Below are positions 16,784 through 26,108 of a stretch of DNA of 64,000 bases, piece by piece. The notes below the pieces were generated by a model that worked only from the letters and a program-made list of their open reading frames with translations, did not search any database and was not told where the DNA came from. This DNA comes from an uncultured Clostridia bacterium (GTDB lineage Bacteria > Bacillota > Clostridia > TANB77 > CAG-508). The stretch is taken from contig CAOSLI010000004.1 of NCBI GenBank assembly GCA_948524275.1, positions 62,001-126,000 on the forward strand. The letters run 5' to 3'. The position numbers were made by a program, and so were the translations under genes. Positions within the stretch are counted from its first letter, which is position 1. The number at the start of each line of letters is the position of its first letter.

Positions 16784-17320
16784 TTGAAACTTTTATCGGA
16801 TAGTGAAACCTTAGCTGAAAATAAAGTTCTTATATTATATATTTTAAGTAGTAGCAATAAACCCATTACAAATGATGCCTTATATAGCATTGTTACTTCT
16901 GCTACTGATTTAAATTATTTTTACTTTCAGCAATTTCTGTTAGATTTAATTGATGTAAAATATGTATCATGTTATAAAAAGGAAACTCAAGATGTTTATG
17001 AAATTACAGATAGTGGCAAAGAAACATTAGCTTTAACTTTGGATATTTTACCCGGCATTATAAAATTGAAAGTTGATACTAATTTTAAGCAAAATATGGA
17101 GTCTATTGAAAATGACCAATCTGTGGTCGCTGAATACACTCCCCTTAGCGAAAATGAGTATGAAGTTAGATGTAAGATTACTGAAAATGGTGAAATAGTC
17201 TTTGACATAAAAACTTATGCTTATTCACGTGATCAGGCTCAGAATATAGTTAGCAATTGGAAACAACATGCAAGCACATTATATCCTGAAATCTTAGGAA
17301 TCTTAACAAATAATAATTAG
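16784..17320 (+). CDS. DUF4364 family protein (winged-helix-like)
   Basis: A 178-aa protein starting at a TTG that lies 6 bases after AGGAGG; the ATG at 16739 would place that ribosome site inside the gene and start at the -10 box. The N-terminal ~90 residues read as a winged helix: ILYILSSSNKPITNDALYSIV, then FQQFLLDLIDVKYV and YEITDSGKETL. The C-terminal half is beta-rich. DUF4364 is common in Clostridia and presumed regulatory. The gene converges on the adhesin gene with a shared terminator. Confidence 0.85.
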   Translation: MKLLSDSETLAENKVLILYILSSSNKPITNDALYSIVTSATDLNYFYFQQFLLDLIDVKYVSCYKKETQDVYEITDSGKETLALTLDILPGIIKLKVDTNFKQNMESIENDQSVVAEYTPLSENEYEVRCKITENGEIVFDIKTYAYSRDQAQNIVSNWKQHASTLYPEILGILTNNN

Positions 17321-17325
17321 TTTAT

Positions 17326-17386
17326 AAAAAACAAGAGGAATAAAATTGAACTAAATTGGAGTTCATTTTACAATCCTCTTGTTTTT
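17326..17386. terminator. Bidirectional terminator
   Basis: A 13-bp perfect stem (17326-17338 with 17374-17386) lies between the converging DUF4364 and adhesin genes; both strands end in T runs. The 35-base loop has a smaller internal hairpin. Confidence 0.8.
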
Positions 17387-17416
17387 ATGAGTTATGGTTT
17401 ATATTTTTATATTTTC

Positions 17417-19999
17417 TTATTTTTCTTCTTCTTTGGTTTTGTTGCTCTTAATTTTCCTTAGTCCTATATATGATATTGTTAATGCCATAAGCATTCCTGA
17501 TGCTACCCTTGCTACAGTTTTTACACCTGTTCTTGGCATTATTGCTACATCATTTTTATCTTCATTGTCTTTAAGTGTTGTCTCTGGTATACCCTTTGAT
17601 TCTACTTTTACAGTATTTCTCACATTTCCGCAAATATCAACTCCTTGCTTTTTTGTTAATACTATTTTGTATTCTCTTTCTTCTCCTGGTCCAATATTAT
17701 TAATGTCAATATATGCTCTATCTGCAGTAATAGTCCAATCTCCATTTTCTTCTTGTAAAACCTCATATCCTTGTGGTATGTAATCAACTAATACTCCATC
17801 TCCATATCTTTCTTGGTCATTTTTAACCTTTATGGTGAAATATATCCTTCCTGTAGAATTTCCATTTGCTTCTTTTATTGGAGTTTCAATTTTTCCAATC
17901 TTTTTCTTTAGTTCATAATAATTTCCATTGATGTCAGCCTTAACTAAATTCATGTCTACTTTTAAGTTAAATTTAAGTTTTCTGTAATAATAGTTTACTT
18001 CTACATTTCCTTTTCCGATTAGTACGCCTTCAGCTTTTGGTTTTTCTACTAATTTGTAATTTTCAAATTCTTTTTCCTTAGTTTCAAAAACAGTCCCTTC
18101 TGTAACTGTTTTTTCATTTCTTTCTAATGTTTCGTTTGTGTCTTTGTCAATGTAGTTTACTATTGCTTTGCTTTGATGAACATAGTAATAATTAACCTCC
18201 TGTGGCTCTCTTGATAATGTATATTCATTTGTTGCTGGTGCTTTAAATAATATATAATCTTTAAAAGTCTTCTTATCAGTCTTTACCTTATCACCTTCAA
18301 TTCCACTTTTTACATCAGTACCAAGTTTTTCTGCATTAGCTTTATCTATGTGATTTACAGTTAATTTTCCTGTATGCTTGTAATAAAAATTTATCTCTTG
18401 TTCTTTTTTATTAAATGTAGTCTTTGTAATTGGTCTTTCTGATAACACATAGTCCGTAAAAGATTTTTCTTCTGCTTTAGCTTCTTCTCCTTCAACGCCA
18501 GTCAAAGTTGCAGTATTCAAAAGATGGCCTGTTAACTTATCAATATAATTTACCTTCACTTTGCAATTGCTGTATTTATAATAATATTTTACATTTACAT
18601 CCTTGTGTGGCATTGTTCCATTTTTGTTAGAAGGTTCTTCTATTAGCTTGTAATTTTTTATATCCTTACTATTTGTAGTATATTTATCATCTTCTGTTAC
18701 TTTCGTTATTTCTGATTCAGCAATCTTTTGATTATTTCCTTTATCAATATAATCTGCTGTTACGTTATATTTATTTTTATAATAATATGTATATGTTTGT
18801 AATTCTTCTTTTAGTTTTACACTGCTAACATTTGGTCTTTCACATAATACCTTATCTTTATATTCTTTCTCCTCTAAAGTAATAGTCTCTCCCACTGGTC
18901 CTGTCTTTATTGTGCTTGCTAATTCTTTATTCGTGTATTTTTCAACATATCTTGTCTTAACTCCTGAACTTTGAAGATTGAATGATACAAATAAATTTGA
19001 TTCTCCTCCTGCTCTTTCCATATAAAATACTTTTAGAGTATGATTTCCTGGAGTTAGTTTTCCTGATTCAAACGCTGTCTTTGTTACATTGTAACTGTCT
19101 GCATTAGAGTTTTCATTATAAACACATGAGTAAAATACTTCGTTTTTTGCAAAGTTAATATTTCCTGTTTGCTTAATGTGTAATCCACCTAAATCAACTA
19201 CTAATTTATCGTCTACAAATACCCATACATCATCATCTCCTGAAAAATTAAATACCATATCTTCATATTGCCCAGTTGCCGAATTCTTAACTTTTCCATC
19301 AGATGTCATTAAAAATGGTATGTCAATTTTAGCTGTAAAATATAGATTTCTATTACTTTCTACTGATGTATCATCACTACAGTTGTTAAATGGATAAAAT
19401 CCACTTCTCTCTCCTTCATGTAATACAAATCTTTTGTTAGTCGTATCTCTTGAAATATGATACCTTTCACTATTATAGCTATAATATCCATTGTCTTCTT
19501 TATAAAATGGCATTTTCCAATTTTGTAATATTTCATTATATGGCTTATTCCATCCAGTTTCTCCTGATGATGGAAATAATGTTGTTCCATTCGTAAACCT
19601 ATCACTAATTACTAGATTACCATTTTCTAGCCTATCTTTGGCGAGTCCCTGTAATACTCCATGACAGTTACTTCTGATATTGGGTCCAGTAAATCCATTT
19701 TGTATTCCGCCTACCATTCTTCCTTCTGTTGAACCAAATAGTATATATCTTTTATCCCATTCTGACCTAGTTGCAACAGAATTAGGATAATACTCATCTG
19801 AGGTCATGCCTCTCATTTGTGCATTATAAAATTCTGGGTTTATGTCCACGAATGTGGCATTTACATATTTTACTTTACTATCATCTACTATTTTGCAATT
19901 TTGCGCAGCTTTTACTTTTGAATTAAATCCTAGTGAAATAATAGACATTGCTGTGGCTATGGCCACAACGCCTGTCTTTAATAAACTTTTTTCCTTCAT
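17417..19999 (-). CDS. Cell-wall adhesin: fibro-slime domain plus MucBP repeats
   Basis: An 860-aa exported protein. A signal peptide (residues 1-32, ending KVKAA) is followed by a fibro-slime/PA14-like domain (about 45-330) with the diagnostic FSGDDDVWVFVDDKLVVDLGGLH. Then come five MucBP-like modules of about 67 residues (about 335-670), each with V.Y(I/V)DK at the start and Y.L.E.P near the end and closing in YYYK. A beta-rich DUF11-like domain follows. The C-terminus is MPRTG, a hydrophobic stretch and a KSNKTKEEEK tail, a sortase-type signal with Met for Leu. It likely binds mucin or other glycans. Monocistronic. Confidence 0.88.
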   Translation of the reverse strand: MKEKSLLKTGVVAIATAMSIISLGFNSKVKAAQNCKIVDDSKVKYVNATFVDINPEFYNAQMRGMTSDEYYPNSVATRSEWDKRYILFGSTEGRMVGGIQNGFTGPNIRSNCHGVLQGLAKDRLENGNLVISDRFTNGTTLFPSSGETGWNKPYNEILQNWKMPFYKEDNGYYSYNSERYHISRDTTNKRFVLHEGERSGFYPFNNCSDDTSVESNRNLYFTAKIDIPFLMTSDGKVKNSATGQYEDMVFNFSGDDDVWVFVDDKLVVDLGGLHIKQTGNINFAKNEVFYSCVYNENSNADSYNVTKTAFESGKLTPGNHTLKVFYMERAGGESNLFVSFNLQSSGVKTRYVEKYTNKELASTIKTGPVGETITLEEKEYKDKVLCERPNVSSVKLKEELQTYTYYYKNKYNVTADYIDKGNNQKIAESEITKVTEDDKYTTNSKDIKNYKLIEEPSNKNGTMPHKDVNVKYYYKYSNCKVKVNYIDKLTGHLLNTATLTGVEGEEAKAEEKSFTDYVLSERPITKTTFNKKEQEINFYYKHTGKLTVNHIDKANAEKLGTDVKSGIEGDKVKTDKKTFKDYILFKAPATNEYTLSREPQEVNYYYVHQSKAIVNYIDKDTNETLERNEKTVTEGTVFETKEKEFENYKLVEKPKAEGVLIGKGNVEVNYYYRKLKFNLKVDMNLVKADINGNYYELKKKIGKIETPIKEANGNSTGRIYFTIKVKNDQERYGDGVLVDYIPQGYEVLQEENGDWTITADRAYIDINNIGPGEEREYKIVLTKKQGVDICGNVRNTVKVESKGIPETTLKDNEDKNDVAIMPRTGVKTVARVASGMLMALTISYIGLRKIKSNKTKEEEK

Positions 20000-20249
20000 T
20001 TTTCTCCTTTTACTTGTACATAAATAGGTAAAAAACTCCCTAGTATCTTTTACATATTTATATTTAATTAATTATTTAGGGATAATTTTAGATTAAATTT
20101 TATAGATAAAATTTTTCTTGAATTAATAATTCTTGGCATATTATAACATGGTATTTTGTGGAAAGTCAATACTTTTTGTAAAAATTTTGTAAATTTTTGC
20201 CTGTTTTTATCTCTATAAAAAATAAAAACTTAGTTTAATATAAGAAAAT

Positions 20250-20271
20250 CCCAGTCCAAACTAGGACTGGG
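20250..20271 (-). terminator. Terminator of the 98-aa gene
   Basis: CCCAGTCC (20250-20257) pairs with GGACTGGG (20264-20271), and ATTTTCTT follows on the minus strand. Confidence 0.75.
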
Positions 20272-20280
20272 TAAATCTAA

Positions 20281-20577
20281 TTATGAAAATTTCGGTAAGT
20301 TTTTCAATATATTTTGTATATAATTATTTTTGTCTTGTTCTTTCTTAAAAATAACATATAACATAATTATAATGCTATCACCATTCATTTCATATTCAGG
20401 TACTGATATTGGTTGGTATGCTATTCCATTCGTATGTGAAGCCATTCTAGCAAAACAATACCCCATGGTAATCATTTTCTTTTCATGGGATAAACTTCCA
20501 CATCTGCCTATCATTGCAATCATAAGTGGATTATTTGCTATAGAATCTATACGCCACCGTATCAAATTATCTAACAT
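20281..20577 (-). CDS. Hypothetical 98-aa protein
   Basis: I do not recognise a family. MLDNLIRWRIDSIANNPLMIAMIGRCG opens the protein and a hydrophobic stretch GDSIIIMLYVIF lies near residues 66-78; this is more like a buried strand than a membrane helix. AAAGGGG lies 7 bases before the ATG and a strong terminator follows the stop, which supports a real gene. The opposite strand is open as well (20330-20665) but has no such signals. Confidence 0.55.
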   Translation of the reverse strand: MLDNLIRWRIDSIANNPLMIAMIGRCGSLSHEKKMITMGYCFARMASHTNGIAYQPISVPEYEMNGDSIIIMLYVIFKKEQDKNNYIQNILKNLPKFS

Positions 20578-20644
20578 ATCAAAACCCCTTTCAAAAGATT
20601 TATATTTATATTATAGCATAATTTACATAATAATGCAATTGTTT

Positions 20645-21358
20645 TTATTCATACTCTCTTTCTAAACATTTATTTAAATATACTTTACTTAAAAGCTTAA
20701 GTTGTAGTTTATTTTCATCTGATAATTCAAATGAAAATAGTTTTTTTGGTTCTGCCCAGATGATGTATTTTATTGCTTTGATACATGCATCTGATAATTC
20801 AATTGCACTTTTGTCCTGTCTACCACAGGCGTTGCATTTAAGTCCATTATCTTTTATACTAAAATACCTTAAATTTTCTTTTTCTTTACAACTTATGCAA
20901 TGTTCTACCACTGGTCTAAATCCAATTATGCTTAATAGTCTTAATTTAAAAATTGATAATATTAATTCTAAATCTTTGTCTGATTCTGATATCATATATA
21001 TTGTGTTTAGCATAAGTTGCAGAATTCTATACGTGTTTTCATTTTCATTTGTTACATCATTTACTATTTTAGCTACTTCTGAAGCATATTTTAGCTTGTC
21101 TATGTCTAATCTAATATTGTAAAAAATCTCTATTGGTTCACATGAGTTTATATTATAGCTACTCACTCCTTTATAAATTAAAAATTCCCCAAAGCATAGG
21201 AATTGTGTGCCTGCCATAAGAGCACTTTTCTGCCTTCTTGCTCCTTTGGCAGCACACCCAATTTTTCCTAAGTCTGGGGTAAGCAATGTTACCATTTTAT
21301 CATTATCATTCATATTGTTGCTAGCTATTATTATTCCTTTTGTTTTTATAACTCCCAT
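20645..21358 (-). CDS. recO: DNA repair protein RecO
   Basis: A 237-aa mediator that loads RecA with RecR in recombinational repair. The OB-fold N-terminus (TKGIIIASNNMNDNDKMVTLLTPDLGKIGCAAKGARR) is typical, and a zinc finger CISC...CNAC lies near residues 155-182. Length is normal. It closes the era-yqzL-recO tail of the cluster, the same order as in Bacillus. AGGAAA precedes the ATG. Confidence 0.93.
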   Translation of the reverse strand: MGVIKTKGIIIASNNMNDNDKMVTLLTPDLGKIGCAAKGARRQKSALMAGTQFLCFGEFLIYKGVSSYNINSCEPIEIFYNIRLDIDKLKYASEVAKIVNDVTNENENTYRILQLMLNTIYMISESDKDLELILSIFKLRLLSIIGFRPVVEHCISCKEKENLRYFSIKDNGLKCNACGRQDKSAIELSDACIKAIKYIIWAEPKKLFSFELSDENKLQLKLLSKVYLNKCLEREYE

Positions 21359-21375
21359 TTTCGTTTCCTATTTTA

Positions 21376-21564
21376 TTATAATGTTATTTTTGCACTAGTA
21401 TCATTTCGTTTTGTTTGAATATTCTGTAAGTCAACATCATTATTTTTTTGCAAATTTAAAGCATTTTCTATACTATCTATTGTCTTATCTACTTCCATTA
21501 ATTCCATAAATGTATTGATATCTCCAGTATTTTTAAAAGTATTCCACGCAATTTGTTTTAGCAT
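21376..21564 (-). CDS. YqzL-like small protein
   Basis: A 62-aa protein opening MLKQIAWNTFKNTGDINTFMEL, which matches the N-terminal signature of the YqzL family that sits between era and recO in Bacillus. The rest is charged and shows no domain. Function unknown. The position makes the call much stronger than the sequence alone. It is ten bases from era. Confidence 0.8.
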   Translation of the reverse strand: MLKQIAWNTFKNTGDINTFMELMEVDKTIDSIENALNLQKNNDVDLQNIQTKRNDTSAKITL

Positions 21565-21573
21565 AAGTCTCTC

Positions 21574-22473
21574 CTATTCTTCAGTCTTAAATTTTTTCAC
21601 TATGCTATCGCTATTTATCCAGTCTTCTTTAACCTTTACCCATAGCTTAAGATTTACTTTCTGTGCAAGCATTTTTTCTAAATCTTCTCTAGCATAGGTC
21701 CCAATTCTTTTAAGCATTGCACCTTGCTTCCCTATTATTATGCCCTTATGTGACTCTCTTAAACAAAAAATTGTTGCTTCTATATCAAAAATTTTTACAT
21801 TATTTCTAGTTTTTCTAGTTTTCATCTTAGTAGTTTCTACTAAAATACCATGTGGAACTTCATCTTGTAGTAGCTTAAGTGCCTTTTCTCTAATTGTTTC
21901 TTCTGCAAGCTGTCTTAATGTTTGGTCTGTATATTCCTCTATATCATAATATGCTGGACCAGTTTTTAAGTTTCTTTCTATCTCGTTTGTAATTTCTTCA
22001 ACATTTTTATTTTGTTTTACTGATACTGGAATTATTGCTGTAAAATCATATAAGTCTTTATATTTTTCAATAATCTGTGCCAATTTATTTCTATCTATTA
22101 AGTCAATTTTGTTAATTATTAATATTGTAGGCTTACTAGCTTTTTTTATCTTTTCTAAAGTCTCTTTATCTACTTCTTTTGCAGTAGCTTCAATTACATA
22201 TACAACTATATCAACGTCTGGAATAGAACCTATTGCTGATTCTATCATGACTTTTCCAAGTTTAGATTTCGGTTTGTGTAGACCTGGTGTATCAATAATT
22301 ATAATTTGTGAATTTGGTCTATTTACAATTGCTCTTATAGCTTTTCTAGTAGTTTGAGGTTTATTTGCAACAGCTGAAACCTTTTCTTGTGTTAAGCTGT
22401 TTATAATACTTGATTTTCCTACATTTGTTTTTCCGATTACTGTTACAAAACCTGATTTAAATTCTTCTTCCAT
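21574..22473 (-). CDS. era: GTPase Era
   Basis: A 299-aa essential GTPase that binds the 3' end of 16S rRNA and helps mature the 30S subunit. G1 is GKTNVGKSSIIN, switch I contains QTTRKAI, G3 is DTPGLH and G4 is NKIDL. The C-terminal KH domain carries the family motif GIIIGKQGAMLKRIG. Length is normal. It is in the conserved late part of the cluster, 16 bases after the DUF3048 remnant. Confidence 0.97.
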   Translation of the reverse strand: MEEEFKSGFVTVIGKTNVGKSSIINSLTQEKVSAVANKPQTTRKAIRAIVNRPNSQIIIIDTPGLHKPKSKLGKVMIESAIGSIPDVDIVVYVIEATAKEVDKETLEKIKKASKPTILIINKIDLIDRNKLAQIIEKYKDLYDFTAIIPVSVKQNKNVEEITNEIERNLKTGPAYYDIEEYTDQTLRQLAEETIREKALKLLQDEVPHGILVETTKMKTRKTRNNVKIFDIEATIFCLRESHKGIIIGKQGAMLKRIGTYAREDLEKMLAQKVNLKLWVKVKEDWINSDSIVKKFKTEE

Positions 22474-22489
22474 TTTGCTCCTTACATTT

Positions 22490-23272
22490 TTAGTTCATTG
22501 CTACTTTAGCATTAATAGGACATATTTGCACAAAAGTGTTTCCGTCATTTACAGATATTTCTTTACCATCTTCTGTACAGTATTTTGTTTTACTACTTCT
22601 ACTATTTTTAATACATTTAATTTTTACAGCCTTACCATTTGTAATATAATAACCATTTTTTGTTCCTGTTGTAGTCATAGTTTGTCTATCTTTATTTTCA
22701 CCATCTTGTAGTGTACTATTCGCAATAAATTCAATTATTATATTTTTTGCTGTTACATCTTCTTTTGTATCCCATTCTGTTTGTTTAATTCCCTTTGAGT
22801 ATCTTAAATATCTTTTTGTTTGTTCATTATATTCCCATTTTACATTATTTCCTGATGAATATGGTATAGATATATTATTAGCAATTTCACCATTTTGTAA
22901 GTTTATTTCATCAGTAGTATATTTTAATACACTCGCTACATTTGATGTTGTTCTGTATTTTTTCTCGTTAGCCATTTTTAATATGTTTTTTGTAGATGTG
23001 ACCGCATTATGTGGTGCCTTTTTATCTTTAACTCTCCAAAAATCTGTTGTGCTTTGAGTTATTCCATTTAAATTATTAACTCCGAGAGATTTTATATCAG
23101 ATTCAGCCTGAGGACTCCAACCAAAGTGAACGTATATTGCGTCATTTTCTAACGCATAATCTAAGAAATAATGTCTTGAACTTCTTACTGACCCAATCTT
23201 ATCTAAATCTTGTCCTTTAAAAATAGCCATAAGTCTAGTTTCTCCGCCTTCAACTATTATCTCGTAAACCAT
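22490..23272 (-). pseudogene. DUF3048 protein, C-terminal part after a frameshift
   Basis: The 260-aa frame opens MVYEIIVEGGETRLMAIFKGQ, which in intact YerB-like DUF3048 proteins follows directly on the block RPIAVMIDN found in the upstream frame. In this frame the bases just before the Met read D-G-I-N-K-A-Y, the usual continuation. Other family blocks are GSVRSSRHYFLDYALENDAIYVHFGWSPQA and the closing NGNTFVQICP-type end. One extra G near 23293-23294 explains the break. Either a true pseudogene or an assembly error; if intact the protein would be about 350 aa, extracellular and membrane anchored. Confidence 0.8.
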
Positions 23273-23279
23273 ATATGCC

Positions 23280-23552
23280 TTATTTATTCCGTCCTATTGG
23301 CCATGCATCTTTATTATTATCTATCATAACAGCTATTGGCCTATCATTTCCTTTATAGATTTTTACTTCATCTTTTGAGATAACAATTGGCTCCTTATTT
23401 TCATCTACCTTGTCTGTTCCAAGAAATGTAGAGTTTCCCTCTTTATTGTACATATATGCAACTGCAATAGCTAGTCCAATTATTGCTATTAAAATAATTA
23501 TAATTAATAATATGTTTATCCATTTTTTAGACTTTTTCTTTTCTCTCTTCAT
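23280..23552 (-). pseudogene. DUF3048 protein, N-terminal part before a frameshift
   Basis: Ninety codons: a basic start, one transmembrane segment (residues 13-32) and the first DUF3048 block, NDRPIAVMIDNNKDAWP, after which the frame leaves the family consensus and stops four residues later. The remainder of the domain is in the other frame at 22490-23272. Together they make one normal-sized gene. It replaces the cdd position of the Bacillus order dgkA-cdd-era. Confidence 0.8.
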
Positions 23553-23570
23553 TTAACTTTCCTTTTTATA

Positions 23571-24338
23571 TTACATTTTAAAAATTGTAAGCCCATAAAC
23601 CATTAGTACAATTAGCACTCCCATGAATGCTCCATATAATACCTCTCCAAATGTCTTTTTGTTATATATCCTATTTCCTATTATCATTATAGCTAGTGTT
23701 AGCGCTAAACAAAATATTATTAAGTTCTTAGAATATATCCATGTAACTGCTAAAATAGCAAACGCTAAAGCTGACTGACCACTTGGTAAAAAGGTAGTCT
23801 TTTCACCTTCTGTCATTTCCTTTTTCTTAAATGCCCCCTTCATAGCTAAAATTGCTATAAGCGTAATTATTATTGCCACAAATACTAAATGAGTTGGAGA
23901 TGCTAGAACCTGATTAAATATACTATTTGCCATTTGTGTAAGTTCAGTTTCTCTAAAGAATAGAAAATATGCAACTATAATAGCATTTATAGCTGTAAGT
24001 ACAACCGCTCCAGCACCAACATCTTTTGCTATCTTTGCTTTTGGGTGATATACATCAACGTATAAATCAACTATTGTTTCTATTGCAGTGTTAACGAATT
24101 CTGCAAATATTACAAAAAATACTGCAAATGTTAAGCACAAAAACTCTGCTGTTGTAAAATTATAAAATAAGCTAATTATCATAACCAATGTGCCTAATAT
24201 AAGTTCTTTTGTAATATTAGTTTGTGTTGTTGCACAATACACTATACCATTGGTTGCATTTTCACATGCTTGCATAAAATTTTTGTTATACAGTCTTGAG
24301 TCTTTTTCTTTCTTTTCATTATCCTTACCTTTATTCAT
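23571..24338 (-). CDS. dgkA: Diacylglycerol/undecaprenol kinase fused to a decayed PAP2 domain
   Basis: A 255-aa membrane protein. Residues about 20-130 are a DgkA-type lipid kinase with three membrane segments and the active-site pattern EFVNTAIETIVDLYVD and AKDVGAGAVVLTAINA. In Gram-positives this enzyme phosphorylates undecaprenol. The C-terminal half resembles a PAP2 phosphatase, but the motif PSGHSA reads PSGQSA and the last motif (SR with His and Asp) reads NRIYNKKTFGEV, without the histidine. The second domain is therefore probably not catalytic. It sits between ybeY and the DUF3048 gene as in the conserved cluster. Confidence 0.88.
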   Translation of the reverse strand: MNKGKDNEKKEKDSRLYNKNFMQACENATNGIVYCATTQTNITKELILGTLVMIISLFYNFTTAEFLCLTFAVFFVIFAEFVNTAIETIVDLYVDVYHPKAKIAKDVGAGAVVLTAINAIIVAYFLFFRETELTQMANSIFNQVLASPTHLVFVAIIITLIAILAMKGAFKKKEMTEGEKTTFLPSGQSALAFAILAVTWIYSKNLIIFCLALTLAIMIIGNRIYNKKTFGEVLYGAFMGVLIVLMVYGLTIFKM

Positions 24339-24405
24339 TTATATTACATTCCCCTTTTTGTATTTTTAAATGCTATTTTGTCCCTAATCTAATATATAGC
24401 AAAGC

Positions 24406-24885
24406 TTATTCATCTCTAGTAATATGTAATTTATTTAAGATCTCATCTTCTTTTGCTCTCATTATGTCCTTGTCCGATTCTATCATATGATCATAACCCA
24501 TTAAATGATAAAAGCTATGAACGCACATATATGATAGTTCTCTTTCAAAACTATGTCCATATTCTTTGGCTTGCTCTTCTACTTTATTTATAGATATTAC
24601 GATATCTCCCAAAACTTCGTCTTCTTTGTAATTTTGAGTCTTCATTTCCTCTATTTCATTTGGTTCAAACATTGGAAATGACAATACGTCTGTTTCTTTG
24701 TCAATATTTCTAAACTGTCTGTTAAGCTCTCTTATTTTTTCAGAATTAGTTAAAGTTATACTTGCGTATAACTTTAAACTGTTCAATCCTTCATTTTTAA
24801 AACATTCATTTATTACTTTGTTTATGATATCGTCAAAGCTACTTTTGGAATCTATTCCATCATATATTATCTCAGCATGCTGCAT
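24406..24885 (-). CDS. ybeY: Endoribonuclease YbeY
   Basis: A 159-aa metal-dependent RNase involved in 16S rRNA 3' maturation and ribosome quality control. The three-histidine zinc site is in HSFYHLMGYDH, and the family blocks LNRQFRNIDKETDVLSFP and LGDIVIS are upstream. Length is normal. It overlaps the preceding gene's stop by 14 bases, so translation is probably coupled. Confidence 0.95.
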   Translation of the reverse strand: MQHAEIIYDGIDSKSSFDDIINKVINECFKNEGLNSLKLYASITLTNSEKIRELNRQFRNIDKETDVLSFPMFEPNEIEEMKTQNYKEDEVLGDIVISINKVEEQAKEYGHSFERELSYMCVHSFYHLMGYDHMIESDKDIMRAKEDEILNKLHITRDE

Positions 24886-26095
24886 CGTCTAATACTTCCT
24901 TTTTCATTTTCTTTATTTGACCTTTAGCTTTATAGCTATATGTTCTACATGAATCTTTAAGTCCCTTCATATCACCCAAGTTGACTAATCTATTTTTATA
25001 AAATTTCATTATTCTGTAATATTTATCCTCAAATTTGTTTAGATAACTCATGTCTTCTCTAATGTATAATATCTGTTTTCTTACGTCATATTCATGAAGT
25101 CCTATTTCTTCCTTTTTAGACTCTAATTCATTGCATTTAGATGCAAAAATATTATATTTTGCCTTGTCTTCATTGTTATTCCAGTATATCTTAACTTGTA
25201 ATAACTTTTGGCTGTATTGTTCCATCATCCTAAGTAATAATTGATATGCATTTTCTCTTTTTCTTGATATTTTTGTATCTACAATTAGGTTTCTAGTGTC
25301 TTTTAATAATTTTATATAGCATTTCTCAGCTACTATTAGAGGTAAACTGTGTACAAATAATTTTCTACTTATTCCAAGTAATATCATTCTTTTGTCAAGA
25401 ATATCAACTTGATCTAATTTACCTACTTCATATGTTTCAAATAAGCTACATTCTTTTATTAACTCTTCATCTTCTATATTTTTTAAAGATACTATATTTT
25501 GAGTATACTCTTCTAGTGCATCAAATATCTTACTATACATCTCTTCTTTTTGTGCTGGAAGGACTTTCTTTTCTGGTAGTTTAATTGAGTAATGTTTAAG
25601 TAATCCTTTATATGATTGATCCATTTTGTAGATATATAAATTGTTAAAATCCTCACTTATCTTCTTGTTTTCATTTTTTAATAAAGTGTAATCAAGATTT
25701 AACAAGTATTGAGCTTTTTTATATTTATATTCAGTTTCATCATTCTCTTTTAAATGAATTATATTATAATATCTTGATAATGCATCCTTTTCAAAATCTG
25801 ATGCATTATCTTGTCTTACCTTTTTATATACAGTCTCTATAACTAATCCATCAACAGCCTCTAAATATAAAGAGTATGATTCTTCAAATTTTGATTCTAA
25901 CACTTCTTTTTTGTTATCTTTTGCATTAATCATATTCTTGTAATTCTTAACTACTGATGCTCTTTTTATGCTAATAAGCATATTGTTAATTCCTACTTTT
26001 GTTGGAGTTAATAATTTGCTAAATGTATTCCCTATCTTTGTAAAAAACGTTCTTTTTGTATCATAAATTCTAATACTTTTTTCTTCTGCCACCAT
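24872..26095 (-). CDS. Unknown 407-aa protein in the phoH-pgpH position
   Basis: I do not recognise a family. The protein is hydrophilic, Lys/Glu-rich and almost entirely helical by eye, with long charged heptad-like stretches (KAQYLLNLDYTLLKNENKKISEDFNNLY; LLLRMMEQYSQKLLQVKIYW) and no membrane segment or catalytic motif. It begins at the Met after AAAGGATGG, so it does not overlap yqfD. In Bacillus the genes between yqfD and ybeY are phoH and the c-di-AMP hydrolase pgpH; neither is here. Function unknown; a sporulation or structural role is only a guess from the neighbours. Confidence 0.7.
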   Translation of the reverse strand: MVAEEKSIRIYDTKRTFFTKIGNTFSKLLTPTKVGINNMLISIKRASVVKNYKNMINAKDNKKEVLESKFEESYSLYLEAVDGLVIETVYKKVRQDNASDFEKDALSRYYNIIHLKENDETEYKYKKAQYLLNLDYTLLKNENKKISEDFNNLYIYKMDQSYKGLLKHYSIKLPEKKVLPAQKEEMYSKIFDALEEYTQNIVSLKNIEDEELIKECSLFETYEVGKLDQVDILDKRMILLGISRKLFVHSLPLIVAEKCYIKLLKDTRNLIVDTKISRKRENAYQLLLRMMEQYSQKLLQVKIYWNNNEDKAKYNIFASKCNELESKKEEIGLHEYDVRKQILYIREDMSYLNKFEDKYYRIMKFYKNRLVNLGDMKGLKDSCRTYSYKAKGQIKKMKKEVLDDAAC

Positions 26096-26108
26096 AAATA
26101 CCATCCTT

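Noticed and set aside
20330..20665. 111-codon frame on the plus strand
   Set aside because: The minus-strand gene at 20281-20577 has ribosome site and terminator; this frame has neither and overlaps the 3' end of recO.
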